Part shown: one piece after another, positions 42,537 to 51,292 of the stretch | How positions within the stretch are numbered: the first letter of the stretch is position 1 | How the letters are laid out: every line of letters begins with the position of its first letter | DNA from: JBBDRW01 sp040905265 | GTDB lineage: Bacteria > Bacteroidota > Rhodothermia > Balneolales > Balneolaceae | Direction of reading: 5' to 3' | Assembly: GCA_040905265.1 (NCBI GenBank) | Contig: JBBDRW010000029.1 | Location: forward strand, 1-55,728 | DNA: 55,728 nucleotides | Notes under the pieces: generated by a model | Told to the model about the DNA's origin: nothing | The model's input: only the letters and a program-made list of their open reading frames with translations | The model's database searches: none | Translations under genes and position numbers: made by a program

Positions 42537-42954
42537 TCGGGATGTGGTATTTGCCAAGATCAGTTCTGTAAAGCGCTGTCTGAAGAGAATCCGTGACGTG
42601 ACCCAATTGGATCCGGATTCACTCGATGATCTGGATACACAGGAGATTATGATACTGAATCTTCAGCGCGCGGTACAGTCAACCATAGACCTGGCGGCAC
42701 ATATTGTTTCGGATGAGGGGCTTGGGATGCCGAAGGAGCTTCGTGAGAATTTTGAATTACTTTCTCAACAAAAGATCATTCCGGATACCTTGTCGCAGAA
42801 TCTGCGTAAAATGGTCGGGTTCCGGAACATCGCGGTGCATGAGTATGAAACCATTGATGTCGAGATCCTGAAATCGATCCTGAAAAAAGACCTGAAAGAT
42901 CTCGAAACATTCTATACAACGATTGTACGCTATTATAATCTTACAAAAGAATAA
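42529..42954 (+). CDS. hepT: HepT-like ribonuclease toxin
   Basis: 141 residues, all-helical HEPN fold. The catalytic RX4HXY motif is present as RNIAVHEY (about Arg99, His104 and the AMP-accepting Tyr106). ATG 42529 is chosen because AAGGTGG lies 7 nt upstream; a GTG at 42520 is in frame but less well placed. HepT cleaves RNA unless modified by MntA. All key residues of both proteins are intact, so the pair looks functional. It is placed between the polysaccharide genes and metH. Confidence 0.87.
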   Translation: MVDRDVVFAKISSVKRCLKRIRDVTQLDPDSLDDLDTQEIMILNLQRAVQSTIDLAAHIVSDEGLGMPKELRENFELLSQQKIIPDTLSQNLRKMVGFRNIAVHEYETIDVEILKSILKKDLKDLETFYTTIVRYYNLTKE

Positions 42955-43024
42955 CAAGAGAACAGGTGTTGATTCAAGTGCTTATCTTTGTTAAGCTATG
43001 AAGCTGTAGCAGAACCGACGAATA

Positions 43025-43045
43025 TAGAATACGGAATACGGTATG
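43025..43045. repeat. Heptamer array that includes the metH start codon
   Basis: Three units in register, TAGAATA, CGGAATA and CGGTATG; the ATG of the last is the metH start. No ribosome-binding site precedes it because the repeat fills that position. Confidence 0.7.
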
Positions 43046-46000
43046 AAACCCAACCACCCCCTCATTACCCACCTCAAAAAGCGAATCCTGGTCCTGGACG
43101 GAGCGATGGGGACCATGATCCAGGGATATGACCTGGCGGAGGAGGATTTCCGGGGGGAGCAGTTTCGGGATGTTTCTGACGATTTGAAGGGAAACAACGA
43201 CCTTCTCTCTATTACACAGCCCGATATCATCCGGGAGATTCACTCGCAGTTTCTGGAGGCGGGTGCCGACATTATCGAGACCAATACGTTCAACTCCAAC
43301 CCGATCTCCCAGGAGGATTACAACCTCCAGGAGAAGACGTATGACCTGAACGTCGCGGCGGCAAACGTGGCCAGAGAGGCGGCGGATGCCTGGACGAAAA
43401 AGGATCCGGAAAAGCCGCGGTTTGTGGCAGGGGCGATGGGCCCGACAAACAAGACCCTCTCACTTTCGCCGGATGTAGAGGACCCTGGATACAGAGCAGT
43501 CACGTTCGATCAGGTTGTTGAGAACTATACCGAACAGCTTCGCGGCCTCGTGGACGGCGGTGTGGATGCCCTGCTGGTAGAGACGGTGTTCGATACCCTG
43601 AACTGCAAGGCGGCGATTTTTGCCATTCACCAATATGCAAGGAAAACAGGAGTTCATCTCCCCATCATGATCTCAGGTACGATTGTCGACCAGAGCGGGC
43701 GTACCCTCTCTGGCCAGACGACCGAAGCGTTCTGGATTTCGGTGCAGCATGCCAATCCTCTGTTGAGCGTCGGCCTGAACTGTGCTCTAGGGTCCAAACA
43801 GATGCGCCCTTATATCAAGGAGCTTTCAGACAAGGCGACCTGCTTTACAAGCCTCTACCCGAATGCCGGCCTGCCGGACGAGATGGGCCACTACAACGAG
43901 ACTCCAGACTACATGGCGGAACAGTTTGCCGGGTACGCCTCGGATGGGTTGGTGAACATTGTGGGCGGCTGTTGCGGGACCACACCGGACCATATCCGCG
44001 CGATCGCCGAAGAGGCCTCCCGGCACAAGCCGCGAACACAGCCGGAGCCGGAACCGTTTCTGCAGCTCAGCGGCCTGGAGCCGCTGGTGATCCGGCCGGA
44101 GACGAACTTTGTGAATGTGGGTGAACGAACCAATGTAACCGGATCGAAGAAGTTCAAACGCCTCATCAAGAACGAAGAGTACGAAGAAGCCCTCTCCGTT
44201 GCGCAGGAGCAGGTGGAAGGGGGGGCGCAAATCGTCGATGTGAACATGGACGAAGGGCTCCTCGAATCCGAGAAAGTGATGAAGGACTTTATCAACCTGA
44301 TGGCCGCCGAGCCGGAGATCTCGAGGGTTCCGGTCATGGTCGACTCCTCCAAATGGAGCGTTCTGCAGGAAGGGCTGAAATGTACACAGGGGAAAAGTAT
44401 TGTCAACTCGATCAGCCTCAAGGAGGGGGAAGAGGCGTTTAAAGAGCAGGCGCGTACCATCATGGATTATGGGGCCGCCGTCGTGGTGATGGCCTTTGAC
44501 GAACAGGGACAGGCGGATAATCTGGAACGCCGGAAAGAGATCTGCAAGCGAGCCTACGATATCCTGGTGAACGACGTCGGCTTCCCGTCACAGGATATTA
44601 TCATGGATCCGAACATCCTGACGGTAGCGACCGGAATCGAGGAGCACAACAACTATGCGGTCGACTTTCTGGAGGCGACCCGCTGGATCAAGGAGAACCT
44701 GCCGTTGGCCAAGGTAAGCGGCGGGCTCAGCAACATCTCCTTCTCCTTTCGGGGCAACAATGTGGTCCGGGAAGCGATGCATGCTGCCTTCCTCTACCAT
44801 GCGATCCAGGCCGGGCTCGATATGGCGATCGTGAACGCGAGCCAGCTCGAAGTCTACGAAGAGATCGAACCGGAACTGAAGGAGCTGGTAGAAGATGTAT
44901 TGCTAAACCGCAGGGAAGACGCGACCGAGAGGCTGCTCGACTACTCGGAGAAGGTGAAGGACCAGAAAACCTCCGGCCCCAAGGCAAAAGATGATGCGTG
45001 GCGGAAAGAATCCGTCGAGGAACGGATCAAACATGCGCTTGTAAAAGGGATTGTTGAGCATATTGAAGAGGATGTCGAGGAGGCCCGGCAGCAGTACGAC
45101 CGGCCGATCGAAGTGATCGAAGGGCCGATGATGGCCGGGATGAATGTGGTTGGCGACCTCTTCGGGGCTGGCAAGATGTTCCTGCCTCAGGTGGTGAAGA
45201 GTGCCCGTGTGATGAAGAAGGGAGTCGCCATTTTGATTCCGTTTATTGAAGCGGAAAAAGAGAAGAACAAAAGCAGCGAACCGAAAGCGAAGATTCTGCT
45301 GGCAACTGTCAAAGGAGATGTCCATGATATCGGCAAGAACATCGTGGCGGTTGTACTGCGCTGCAATAACTACGATGTGGTCGATCTCGGTGTGATGACC
45401 CCTGCCGACAAGATCCTGGAGGCGGCGCGGGAGCACAATGTGGATATTATCGGGCTGAGCGGCCTGATTACCCCATCCCTGGACGAGATGGTGAACGTAG
45501 CCAACGAGATGAAACGGGAAGCGTTTACCAAGCCGCTGTTGATCGGCGGGGCTACTACGTCCCGGATGCACACCGCGGTCAAGATCGCCCCGGCGTACGA
45601 CCACCCGGTGGTTCATGTACTGGACGCTTCGCGGAGTGTGACAGTGGTGAACCGCCTCGTCTCCAAAACCCTGAAAGAGGGGTTTGTCGAAGAGATCAGC
45701 AAGGAGTATGAAGACCTCCGGGATCAATACGCAAAACGGGGGCAAAAGAAGAACTACCTCTCGATCGAAGATGCCCGTATCAACCGGACAAAAATCGACT
45801 GGGAGGGGTATGAACCGCCCAAGCCGAAAAAAACCGGGATTACAGAACTGCAGAATGTGGATCTCTCTGAGCTGCGAAGCTACATCGACTGGACCCCCTT
45901 CTTCCTCTCCTGGGAGATGAAAGGACGCTATCCCGACATCCTGGAGGACGAAGTAGCCGGGAAGGAGGCTACCAAACTGTTTAACGATGCCAATGAACTG

Positions 46001-46738
46001 CTCGACCGGATCGTGGAAGAGAAACTGCTCACGGCAAAAGGGGTGGCGGGGCTCTTCCCGGCGAACGCGGTGGGGGACGACATTGAGGTCTACACCGATG
46101 AGTCGAGAGATAAGGTATTGACAACCCTGCACACCTTGCGGCAGCAGACCGAGAAGCGGCGGGGGCAGCCCAACAAGGCGCTCTCCGACTTTGTGGGACC
46201 AAAGAATACAGGTATTGCCGACTACATCGGCGGGTTTGCGGTCACATCAGGCCACGGGACCACCGACCTGGTACGACGGTTTGAAGAGGATAATGACGAC
46301 TACAACGCCATTCTGACAAAAGCGGTCTCCGATCGCCTCGCCGAAGCGTTTGCCGAGATGCTCCATGCAAAGGTTCGCCGGGAACTCTGGGGCTATGGCG
46401 CGAATGAAAACCTGGATAACGAAGCGCTGATCCGGGAGAAGTATGATGGAATCCGGCCGGCATCCGGGTATCCCGCACAACCCGACCATACAGAGAAGTG
46501 GGTCATCTTCGACCTGCTCGACGCCGAGAAACGGACCGGTATTACCCTTACCGAGCATCTGGCGATGAACCCCGCCTCCTCGGTAAGCGGCCTCTACTTT
46601 GCCCACCCGGAAGCCAAATACTTCAACCTCGGCTTTATCCGTGAAGACCAGGTGGAAGACTACGCCCGCCGCAAGGGGATGAGCGTCAGGGAGATTGAAC
46701 AGTGGTTAGGCCCGAATCTGGGGTATGATAACCGGTGA
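43043..46738 (+). CDS. metH: Cobalamin-dependent methionine synthase
   Basis: 1231 residues, full length compared with the E. coli enzyme (1227). It has a homocysteine domain (about 1-325) with zinc ligands including the VGGCCGTTPDHIRA pair, a folate/pterin domain (about 350-610) starting FVNVGERTNVTGSKKF, and a cobalamin domain (about 650-890) with the histidine ligand in GDVHDIGKNIV. The reactivation (AdoMet) domain runs to the end, with RPASGYPAQPDHTEKW and FNLGFIREDQVEDYA. It converts the homocysteine expected from metZ to methionine. No cobalamin riboswitch is seen upstream. The start ATG is part of a heptamer array. Confidence 0.97.
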   Translation: MKPNHPLITHLKKRILVLDGAMGTMIQGYDLAEEDFRGEQFRDVSDDLKGNNDLLSITQPDIIREIHSQFLEAGADIIETNTFNSNPISQEDYNLQEKTYDLNVAAANVAREAADAWTKKDPEKPRFVAGAMGPTNKTLSLSPDVEDPGYRAVTFDQVVENYTEQLRGLVDGGVDALLVETVFDTLNCKAAIFAIHQYARKTGVHLPIMISGTIVDQSGRTLSGQTTEAFWISVQHANPLLSVGLNCALGSKQMRPYIKELSDKATCFTSLYPNAGLPDEMGHYNETPDYMAEQFAGYASDGLVNIVGGCCGTTPDHIRAIAEEASRHKPRTQPEPEPFLQLSGLEPLVIRPETNFVNVGERTNVTGSKKFKRLIKNEEYEEALSVAQEQVEGGAQIVDVNMDEGLLESEKVMKDFINLMAAEPEISRVPVMVDSSKWSVLQEGLKCTQGKSIVNSISLKEGEEAFKEQARTIMDYGAAVVVMAFDEQGQADNLERRKEICKRAYDILVNDVGFPSQDIIMDPNILTVATGIEEHNNYAVDFLEATRWIKENLPLAKVSGGLSNISFSFRGNNVVREAMHAAFLYHAIQAGLDMAIVNASQLEVYEEIEPELKELVEDVLLNRREDATERLLDYSEKVKDQKTSGPKAKDDAWRKESVEERIKHALVKGIVEHIEEDVEEARQQYDRPIEVIEGPMMAGMNVVGDLFGAGKMFLPQVVKSARVMKKGVAILIPFIEAEKEKNKSSEPKAKILLATVKGDVHDIGKNIVAVVLRCNNYDVVDLGVMTPADKILEAAREHNVDIIGLSGLITPSLDEMVNVANEMKREAFTKPLLIGGATTSRMHTAVKIAPAYDHPVVHVLDASRSVTVVNRLVSKTLKEGFVEEISKEYEDLRDQYAKRGQKKNYLSIEDARINRTKIDWEGYEPPKPKKTGITELQNVDLSELRSYIDWTPFFLSWEMKGRYPDILEDEVAGKEATKLFNDANELLDRIVEEKLLTAKGVAGLFPANAVGDDIEVYTDESRDKVLTTLHTLRQQTEKRRGQPNKALSDFVGPKNTGIADYIGGFAVTSGHGTTDLVRRFEEDNDDYNAILTKAVSDRLAEAFAEMLHAKVRRELWGYGANENLDNEALIREKYDGIRPASGYPAQPDHTEKWVIFDLLDAEKRTGITLTEHLAMNPASSVSGLYFAHPEAKYFNLGFIREDQVEDYARRKGMSVREIEQWLGPNLGYDNR

Positions 46739-46747
46739 GGTGGCGGA

Positions 46748-47017
46748 CTATCTCACCGCAGTAAGGGAAGAACTTTTGTAGTAGAGCATATCATAAGCAA
46801 GATCCTGGCCGTTGGGCCAGGCAATAGAACCGTCTGCCACCCGCACCTTCCGGAAATAGTCCGGATCTTTCAGCTCTTCGAAAACACCGGTAAACCAGGG
46901 TTTCAGATCCAGAATACGCTCTTCCCCGTTTTCAAAGCGCAGGTAAACCGTGCTGTGGCCCTGTGCCTTAACATCCACCACGAAAGGGCGTTTCGGTTTT
47001 GATATGATTCTATCCAT
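46748..47017 (-). CDS. DUF2442-family small protein
   Basis: About 89 residues from ATG 47017; a GTG one codon upstream is possible. The DUF2442-like pattern is visible in VYLRFENGEERILDLKPWFTGVFEELKDPDYFRKVRVADGSIAWPNGQDLAYDMLY. These proteins are usually paired with a DUF4160 protein, as here, and the pair is suspected to be a toxin-antitoxin-like or mobile module; no function is established. It converges on metH with a 9-bp gap. Confidence 0.82.
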   Translation of the reverse strand: MDRIISKPKRPFVVDVKAQGHSTVYLRFENGEERILDLKPWFTGVFEELKDPDYFRKVRVADGSIAWPNGQDLAYDMLYYKSSSLTAVR

Positions 47018-47023
47018 CACGGT

Positions 47024-47293
47024 CTATTTTAAAGGTTTAATTTTTTGTACTGGCTCTCCGGACAGAGCCAGACGCCAGTTGTCAATCAGTTCATTTCGAT
47101 GGATTTCAATCCACGCCTGAACCAATTTCAATTGCTTGGAAGGAAATGTTCCAGCTAACAAATTTCCTGTTTTGATGTCAACAGATGCTTCATCACCACC
47201 ATATTGAATATGAATGTGTGGTTTATGATGATAATCCGTGTCAAACCAAAACATCATAACCTTTATGCCATAAAATACGGAAATTACAGGCAT
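47024..47293 (-). CDS. DUF4160-family small protein
   Basis: 89 residues matching DUF4160: the opening PVISVFYGIKVMMFWFDTDYHHKPHIHIQYGGDEASVDI contains the conserved HxxPHIH-type histidine cluster. A basic tail follows (EPVQKIKPLK). It lies 6 bp upstream of the DUF2442 gene in the same direction and is almost certainly co-transcribed with it. The region is more AT-rich than metH, consistent with an accessory pair. Function unknown. Confidence 0.83.
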   Translation of the reverse strand: MPVISVFYGIKVMMFWFDTDYHHKPHIHIQYGGDEASVDIKTGNLLAGTFPSKQLKLVQAWIEIHRNELIDNWRLALSGEPVQKIKPLK

Positions 47294-47376
47294 TATCGTA
47301 TAATCAAAATCTCTCTTGTTCTAACAGGTATGATCAGATTTCGATTGATTCCTTACAAATACAATTTGTTAATAGT

Positions 47377-47499
47377 AAGGAAGCTGGCCGTCAATCCCGC
47401 GAAGCAGCCGCTGCAGCAGAAGACCCGGAGAGTGATGAGGCCCGTGTGATGCGTGAACTGGAGGCTGAATTGAGAGAGTTTACCGACGAATGGAGCTAA
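47377..47499 (+). pseudogene. Fragment of an unrecognised gene (C-terminal part, no usable start)
   Basis: One frame reads KEAGRQSREAAAAEDPES then DEARVMRELEAELREFTDEWS and a stop at 47497. It has a strongly helical, acidic composition and codon usage like that of the surrounding genes. There is no ATG, GTG or TTG in frame except near its end, so it looks like the tail of a truncated gene left beside the DUF4160/DUF2442 pair. Family not recognised. Confidence 0.35.
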
Positions 47500-47523
47500 G
47501 ACGAGGAGATCTGATTTTTTTCG

Positions 47524-49368
47524 TTAAAAAACATACCGCACCGAGAGCTGAATCTGCAGGTTGAACGAATCGTCCAGCTCGCGGGTATCCCAGTCGATCC
47601 CATCATAAATTCCGTAGTCGAACCGGCCGTAGTTAAAGAGCTGGGTCCAGGTCACCTTGCCGGTCAAATACCAGGGGCCGGGGCCGTAGACAAACCGGGA
47701 GCCGATATCAAGATTTACCCGGTGGCGCCATTTGTCACCATGAAAGCGGGGGCCGCGTGGCTGGTTGTATTCAAAGTGAAAGTGGTCGTTGTCTACCCAG
47801 CGCTGAACAACAAGGCCGACGGTCGTATCCCCCTTGTAAAGATCCAGGGCGCCATAGATGCTGTTGGATCCCGGCCCGATGGCTGCACCCAGTACCTGTC
47901 CCCGGTTGGTGTGTCCCTGCCGGATCTGGCTGTGGGAGTAGTAATAGGTTTGATTTCGCAGTTCGTCCAGCCGGGACGGTGTCAACTGGGTAAATTCAAA
48001 ATGAAACTTCAGGAAGTCAAACTCCGGCATCCAGTTCCAGTCCGGTGGAAAAATCAGGTTTTGGAAACCGAAAGACCAGCCGCTGTTGTGGTTGGGCTGC
48101 ATCAGAAAATCGCGCCAGTTCCAGCTATGGTCTTCCCGGAAGAACTCTCCGAAAATTTCAAGATGATGCTCCGGCATGACCCACCGGGCGTACAGTGACG
48201 CCAGCTGGTTGCGCTCTTTCCGGACGCTGTCCTCTCCTCGTTTTTCCACCAGCCGGTTTTTCTGAAATGGATCAAAGATGACAAAGAGATCTTTCCAGCG
48301 CATCCCCTCCTCCTCTTCATAGAAGTGGTAGGCCCGGGTGAGGCCGAGATGGAGGCCGGGAACAAACTCCGGAGAGAAAGAGATGTTGGCCGCGTTCATG
48401 AGCCGGCGCCGGTCATAGGGTTCCCCCAGGTCAAAATAGTCCGAGTCTTGCGGGGAGCCGATCATCCAGCGAAATTCCAGCTCACCCAGGATCGGGAGCT
48501 GCAGAGGGCTCCGCGTCCCGATAAAGGTATGGGTCATCCCGGGGGCATTGTTACTCATCATGAGCGGATAGAGATTTGAACCGCCCCACCAGAGAGGCTC
48601 GCTGCTGATTCCCATCTCAAACCAGTCATAGTGAAACCGTATGGAGGAGTGGCCGATATCGGCCGTCGTAAAAGCATGTTCCCCGAACCGGAACGGCCGG
48701 TCGATCCGGCCGTGAATTGCTTCTGCACCATAGATGACCTCGCCATCGGACGTTCTCGGAATAAACCGGGGAAGGATGAATGCATTGTTCTGCTGCCAGG
48801 AGACCTGGGGGCGAAAACTGACGGTCAGATAATCCGATGTGAGATAGAAGCCTCCCAGCAGCTCTGTATTGAACCCCTTCCCGTACCAGGCCGCCCCGTT
48901 ATTCTCTCCATAGGGTACCCTGGAGTTGGTCGTCATCCGGAACTGAGGTTCGTAAATTCCGAACCGTACCGGGTATTCCGACTCCGGGAGGAAAAACTCC
49001 TCTTCGGTAGAGCCGATGCGTCGGTTCCACCAGCCGGGCCGCCCCGCAACGGGATCCATATAGGCATCATACACATGGTTCCAGACCGGCCGGTTCGTAA
49101 ATGCCGAAACATTCAGAGAGTCATTCAAAAGCTGCTGAAGCCGGATCTGTTCTTCCCGCAGATCTCCGACAGGGATGGTTTGCGTGGAGGCGGTAACAGG
49201 GATTAGGGCAAGGATTGTGAGGAGGAACAGTAGCCAAACAGCGAACGATGAATCCAGCCTTCTGACTGCTGACTCCTGACTTCTATATTCTTCCCCGATC
49301 CACCCCCGGACACCCAACCGGGAAAGACGTTGATCCGGCAAAAATCCTAACCAACGCTCAAAATACAT
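47524..49368 (-). CDS. Capsule-assembly Wzi-like outer-membrane protein, copy 2 of a tandem pair
   Basis: Up to 614 residues. The body, from TIPVGDLREEQIRLQQLLNDSL on, matches its upstream neighbour throughout (SGWSFGFQ, RQGHTNRGQVLGAAIGPGSNSIY, and a terminal beta-strand SVRYVF), a Wzi-type beta-barrel that anchors capsule at the surface. The signal peptide (SSFAVWLLFLLTILALIPVTAS) begins only at about residue 39. The preceding residues come from ATG 49368, which overlaps the previous stop, and from an in-frame heptamer repeat (EEYRSQESAVRR). No other ATG, GTG or TTG start precedes the signal, so the N-terminus appears repaired or corrupted by the repeat. Confidence 0.78.
   Translation of the reverse strand: MYFERWLGFLPDQRLSRLGVRGWIGEEYRSQESAVRRLDSSFAVWLLFLLTILALIPVTASTQTIPVGDLREEQIRLQQLLNDSLNVSAFTNRPVWNHVYDAYMDPVAGRPGWWNRRIGSTEEEFFLPESEYPVRFGIYEPQFRMTTNSRVPYGENNGAAWYGKGFNTELLGGFYLTSDYLTVSFRPQVSWQQNNAFILPRFIPRTSDGEVIYGAEAIHGRIDRPFRFGEHAFTTADIGHSSIRFHYDWFEMGISSEPLWWGGSNLYPLMMSNNAPGMTHTFIGTRSPLQLPILGELEFRWMIGSPQDSDYFDLGEPYDRRRLMNAANISFSPEFVPGLHLGLTRAYHFYEEEEGMRWKDLFVIFDPFQKNRLVEKRGEDSVRKERNQLASLYARWVMPEHHLEIFGEFFREDHSWNWRDFLMQPNHNSGWSFGFQNLIFPPDWNWMPEFDFLKFHFEFTQLTPSRLDELRNQTYYYSHSQIRQGHTNRGQVLGAAIGPGSNSIYGALDLYKGDTTVGLVVQRWVDNDHFHFEYNQPRGPRFHGDKWRHRVNLDIGSRFVYGPGPWYLTGKVTWTQLFNYGRFDYGIYDGIDWDTRELDDSFNLQIQLSVRYVF
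49259..49295. repeat. Heptamer array inside the N-terminal coding region of the second Wzi-like gene
   Basis: Read on the minus strand, the units include TAGAAGT, CAGGAGT, CAGCAGT and CAGAAGG. The array is in frame and lies directly before the signal-peptide codons. Confidence 0.75.
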
Positions 49369-51055
49369 ACCGCACCCCCAGTTGAATCTGTATGTTCGTT
49401 ACATCATGAAACTCCAGGTTATCCCAGTCCCATCCGGCCGTTTCCCCATAGTCGAACCGCCCGTAATTATACGCCTTCGACCAGACCAGTTTCCCCTGCA
49501 CGTAGAACGGGCCGGGGCCCCAAAGGAAGTTGGAACCGATATTCAGATTCACCCGGTGATTCCACTTGTCTCCCTGGCCCCAGGGGCGGTCGTCGTTTTC
49601 CAGGTTCCAGCGGTAGTGGAAGTGGTCGTTTTCAACCAGCCGCTGGATGAATACTCCCACTTTGAAATCATCCTTGTACCCATCAACAGCCAGATAGACG
49701 CTGTTGGATCCAGGGCCGATTGCGGCGCCCAGTACCTCCCCCCGGTTGGTCTGTCCCTGGCGGACCCGGCTGTGCGTATAGAAGTAGGTTTGCCACCGGA
49801 TTTCATCCAGACGGTTGGTGCCAAGGCTGGTTACTTCCGTATTCACCTTGATGAATTCCGGCCAGGAGGTAAAAAACAGCTTTTGAAATCCGATGGACCA
49901 GCCACTGTTATGGTGGGGCTGCATCAGAAAGTCCCGGAAGTCGTAGTTGCGGTCTTCCCGGAAAAATTCGCCGTAGATTTCAGCATGAGCTTTCGGAAAG
50001 AGCCAGCGGGCATAGACCGTGACGGATTGATCCAGGGAACTGGTGTTTTCCGGCGTCGATGTTGTGTTTTTGGCTGTAAACACATTTGTGAAATCACTGA
50101 AGGACACGCCATTTGGCACATGTTCCATGAAAGCCCTGGTAAAGCCGAGAGTGAGAAAGGGGATCAGGTCAGGGCTGAACGAGACATTAACCGCATTCAG
50201 AAATCTCGGCTGCCGGAAATCATCCGGCCCGTCGTACCATTTCGAATCCTGAGGCCAGCCCCCGATAAACCGAAACTCGAACGAACCTATATAGGGGACA
50301 GCAACCGGTTCCCGTGTTCCGAGAAAAAAATGGGGAACACCGGCGGCATTGTTACTCAACATCAGTGGATAGCGCACAGCACCGCCCCACCACAAAGGTT
50401 CGGAGGAGACGCCAGCCTCAATCTGTTTGTAGTGAAGACGGATTGAGGATTGTCCCGCATCGGTTGTCCAGAACGGCTCTGGCCCAAACCGGTAGGGAAG
50501 ATCTACGCGGGCACCCATTCCTTCCGGCAGATAGCGAATATTCCCTTCACTATCCCTCATCAGAAACCGGGGGTCTTCAAATTCCCGGTTTTGCTGATAG
50601 ACAAATTGGGGGCGCAGGGTTATGGTAATATAGTCCGACGTAAGGTAGATACCCCCTGCCATCTCAGATGTCGTCCCCCTTCCGTACCAGGCGGCAGCGT
50701 TGTTTTCACCATAGGGAAGCTGTGAGTTAAACGTGCTCCGGAAAACCGGTTCATAAAATCCGGCCCGTATTGAGTAACCCAAGTCCGGGTTCCCGATCTC
50801 CTCTTCCGCTATCTCCAGCTTGCGATTCCACCAGCCACTCTGGCCGGAGACCGGATTCATGTAGGCGTCATAGATGTGGCTCCAGACGGGCCTGTTTGTG
50901 AAGGAAGATACCCGGAGGGAGTCATTCATCAGTTGCTGGATCCGGATCTGTTCCTCCCTCAGGTCGCCGACCGGTATACTCTGGGCGTCCAGACGCCAGG
51001 GAAACAGCAGTGGCGTGAATAAGAAAAAAAGGAAAACAGGGTGGTTGCGAAGCAT
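49358..51055 (-). CDS. Capsule-assembly Wzi-like outer-membrane protein, copy 1 of a tandem pair
   Basis: 565 residues from ATG 51055, which begins a good signal peptide (LRNHPVFLFFLFTPLLFPWRLDAQ). The open frame to 51115 adds 20 residues that look unrelated. The mature part repeats the pattern of its neighbour: IPVGDLREEQIRIQQLMNDSLRVSSFTNRPVW, PYGENNAAAWYGRG, PLWWGGAVRYPLMLSNNAAGVPH, RQGQTNRGEVLGAAIGPGSNSVY and a final VRYVF strand. It probably forms an 18-stranded-type barrel and binds the exported polysaccharide. Its 3' end overlaps the downstream paralogue by 11 bp. It is divergent from the Wzz/ABC exporter genes. Confidence 0.8.
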   Translation of the reverse strand: MLRNHPVFLFFLFTPLLFPWRLDAQSIPVGDLREEQIRIQQLMNDSLRVSSFTNRPVWSHIYDAYMNPVSGQSGWWNRKLEIAEEEIGNPDLGYSIRAGFYEPVFRSTFNSQLPYGENNAAAWYGRGTTSEMAGGIYLTSDYITITLRPQFVYQQNREFEDPRFLMRDSEGNIRYLPEGMGARVDLPYRFGPEPFWTTDAGQSSIRLHYKQIEAGVSSEPLWWGGAVRYPLMLSNNAAGVPHFFLGTREPVAVPYIGSFEFRFIGGWPQDSKWYDGPDDFRQPRFLNAVNVSFSPDLIPFLTLGFTRAFMEHVPNGVSFSDFTNVFTAKNTTSTPENTSSLDQSVTVYARWLFPKAHAEIYGEFFREDRNYDFRDFLMQPHHNSGWSIGFQKLFFTSWPEFIKVNTEVTSLGTNRLDEIRWQTYFYTHSRVRQGQTNRGEVLGAAIGPGSNSVYLAVDGYKDDFKVGVFIQRLVENDHFHYRWNLENDDRPWGQGDKWNHRVNLNIGSNFLWGPGPFYVQGKLVWSKAYNYGRFDYGETAGWDWDNLEFHDVTNIQIQLGVRYVF

Positions 51056-51292
51056 GTCTGAAAGTACGAAAAGAGAGAAACATAAGGAAAAGGTGGAGTG
51101 TAAACCAGAAGGCAAAGTGTGTCCTGTTGTCGTATGCTTGACACGATGTTTTGCCGGAACGGTTTCATCCGTTTTTATCGGAGTAGGTAGCCTGTAAACC
51201 CCCGATTTTTCCTTGAATAAAGAGCTAAAAAACCCGTATTATGCAAAGTCAGTATGAACTATTTGTGAACCGATAACCGAAGAAGAAAATTA

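Noticed and set aside
44903..46132. 409-codon open frame on the minus strand opposite metH
   Set aside because: Antisense shadow of the metH cobalamin and activation domains, rich in His/Arg/Val as expected from reversed codons.
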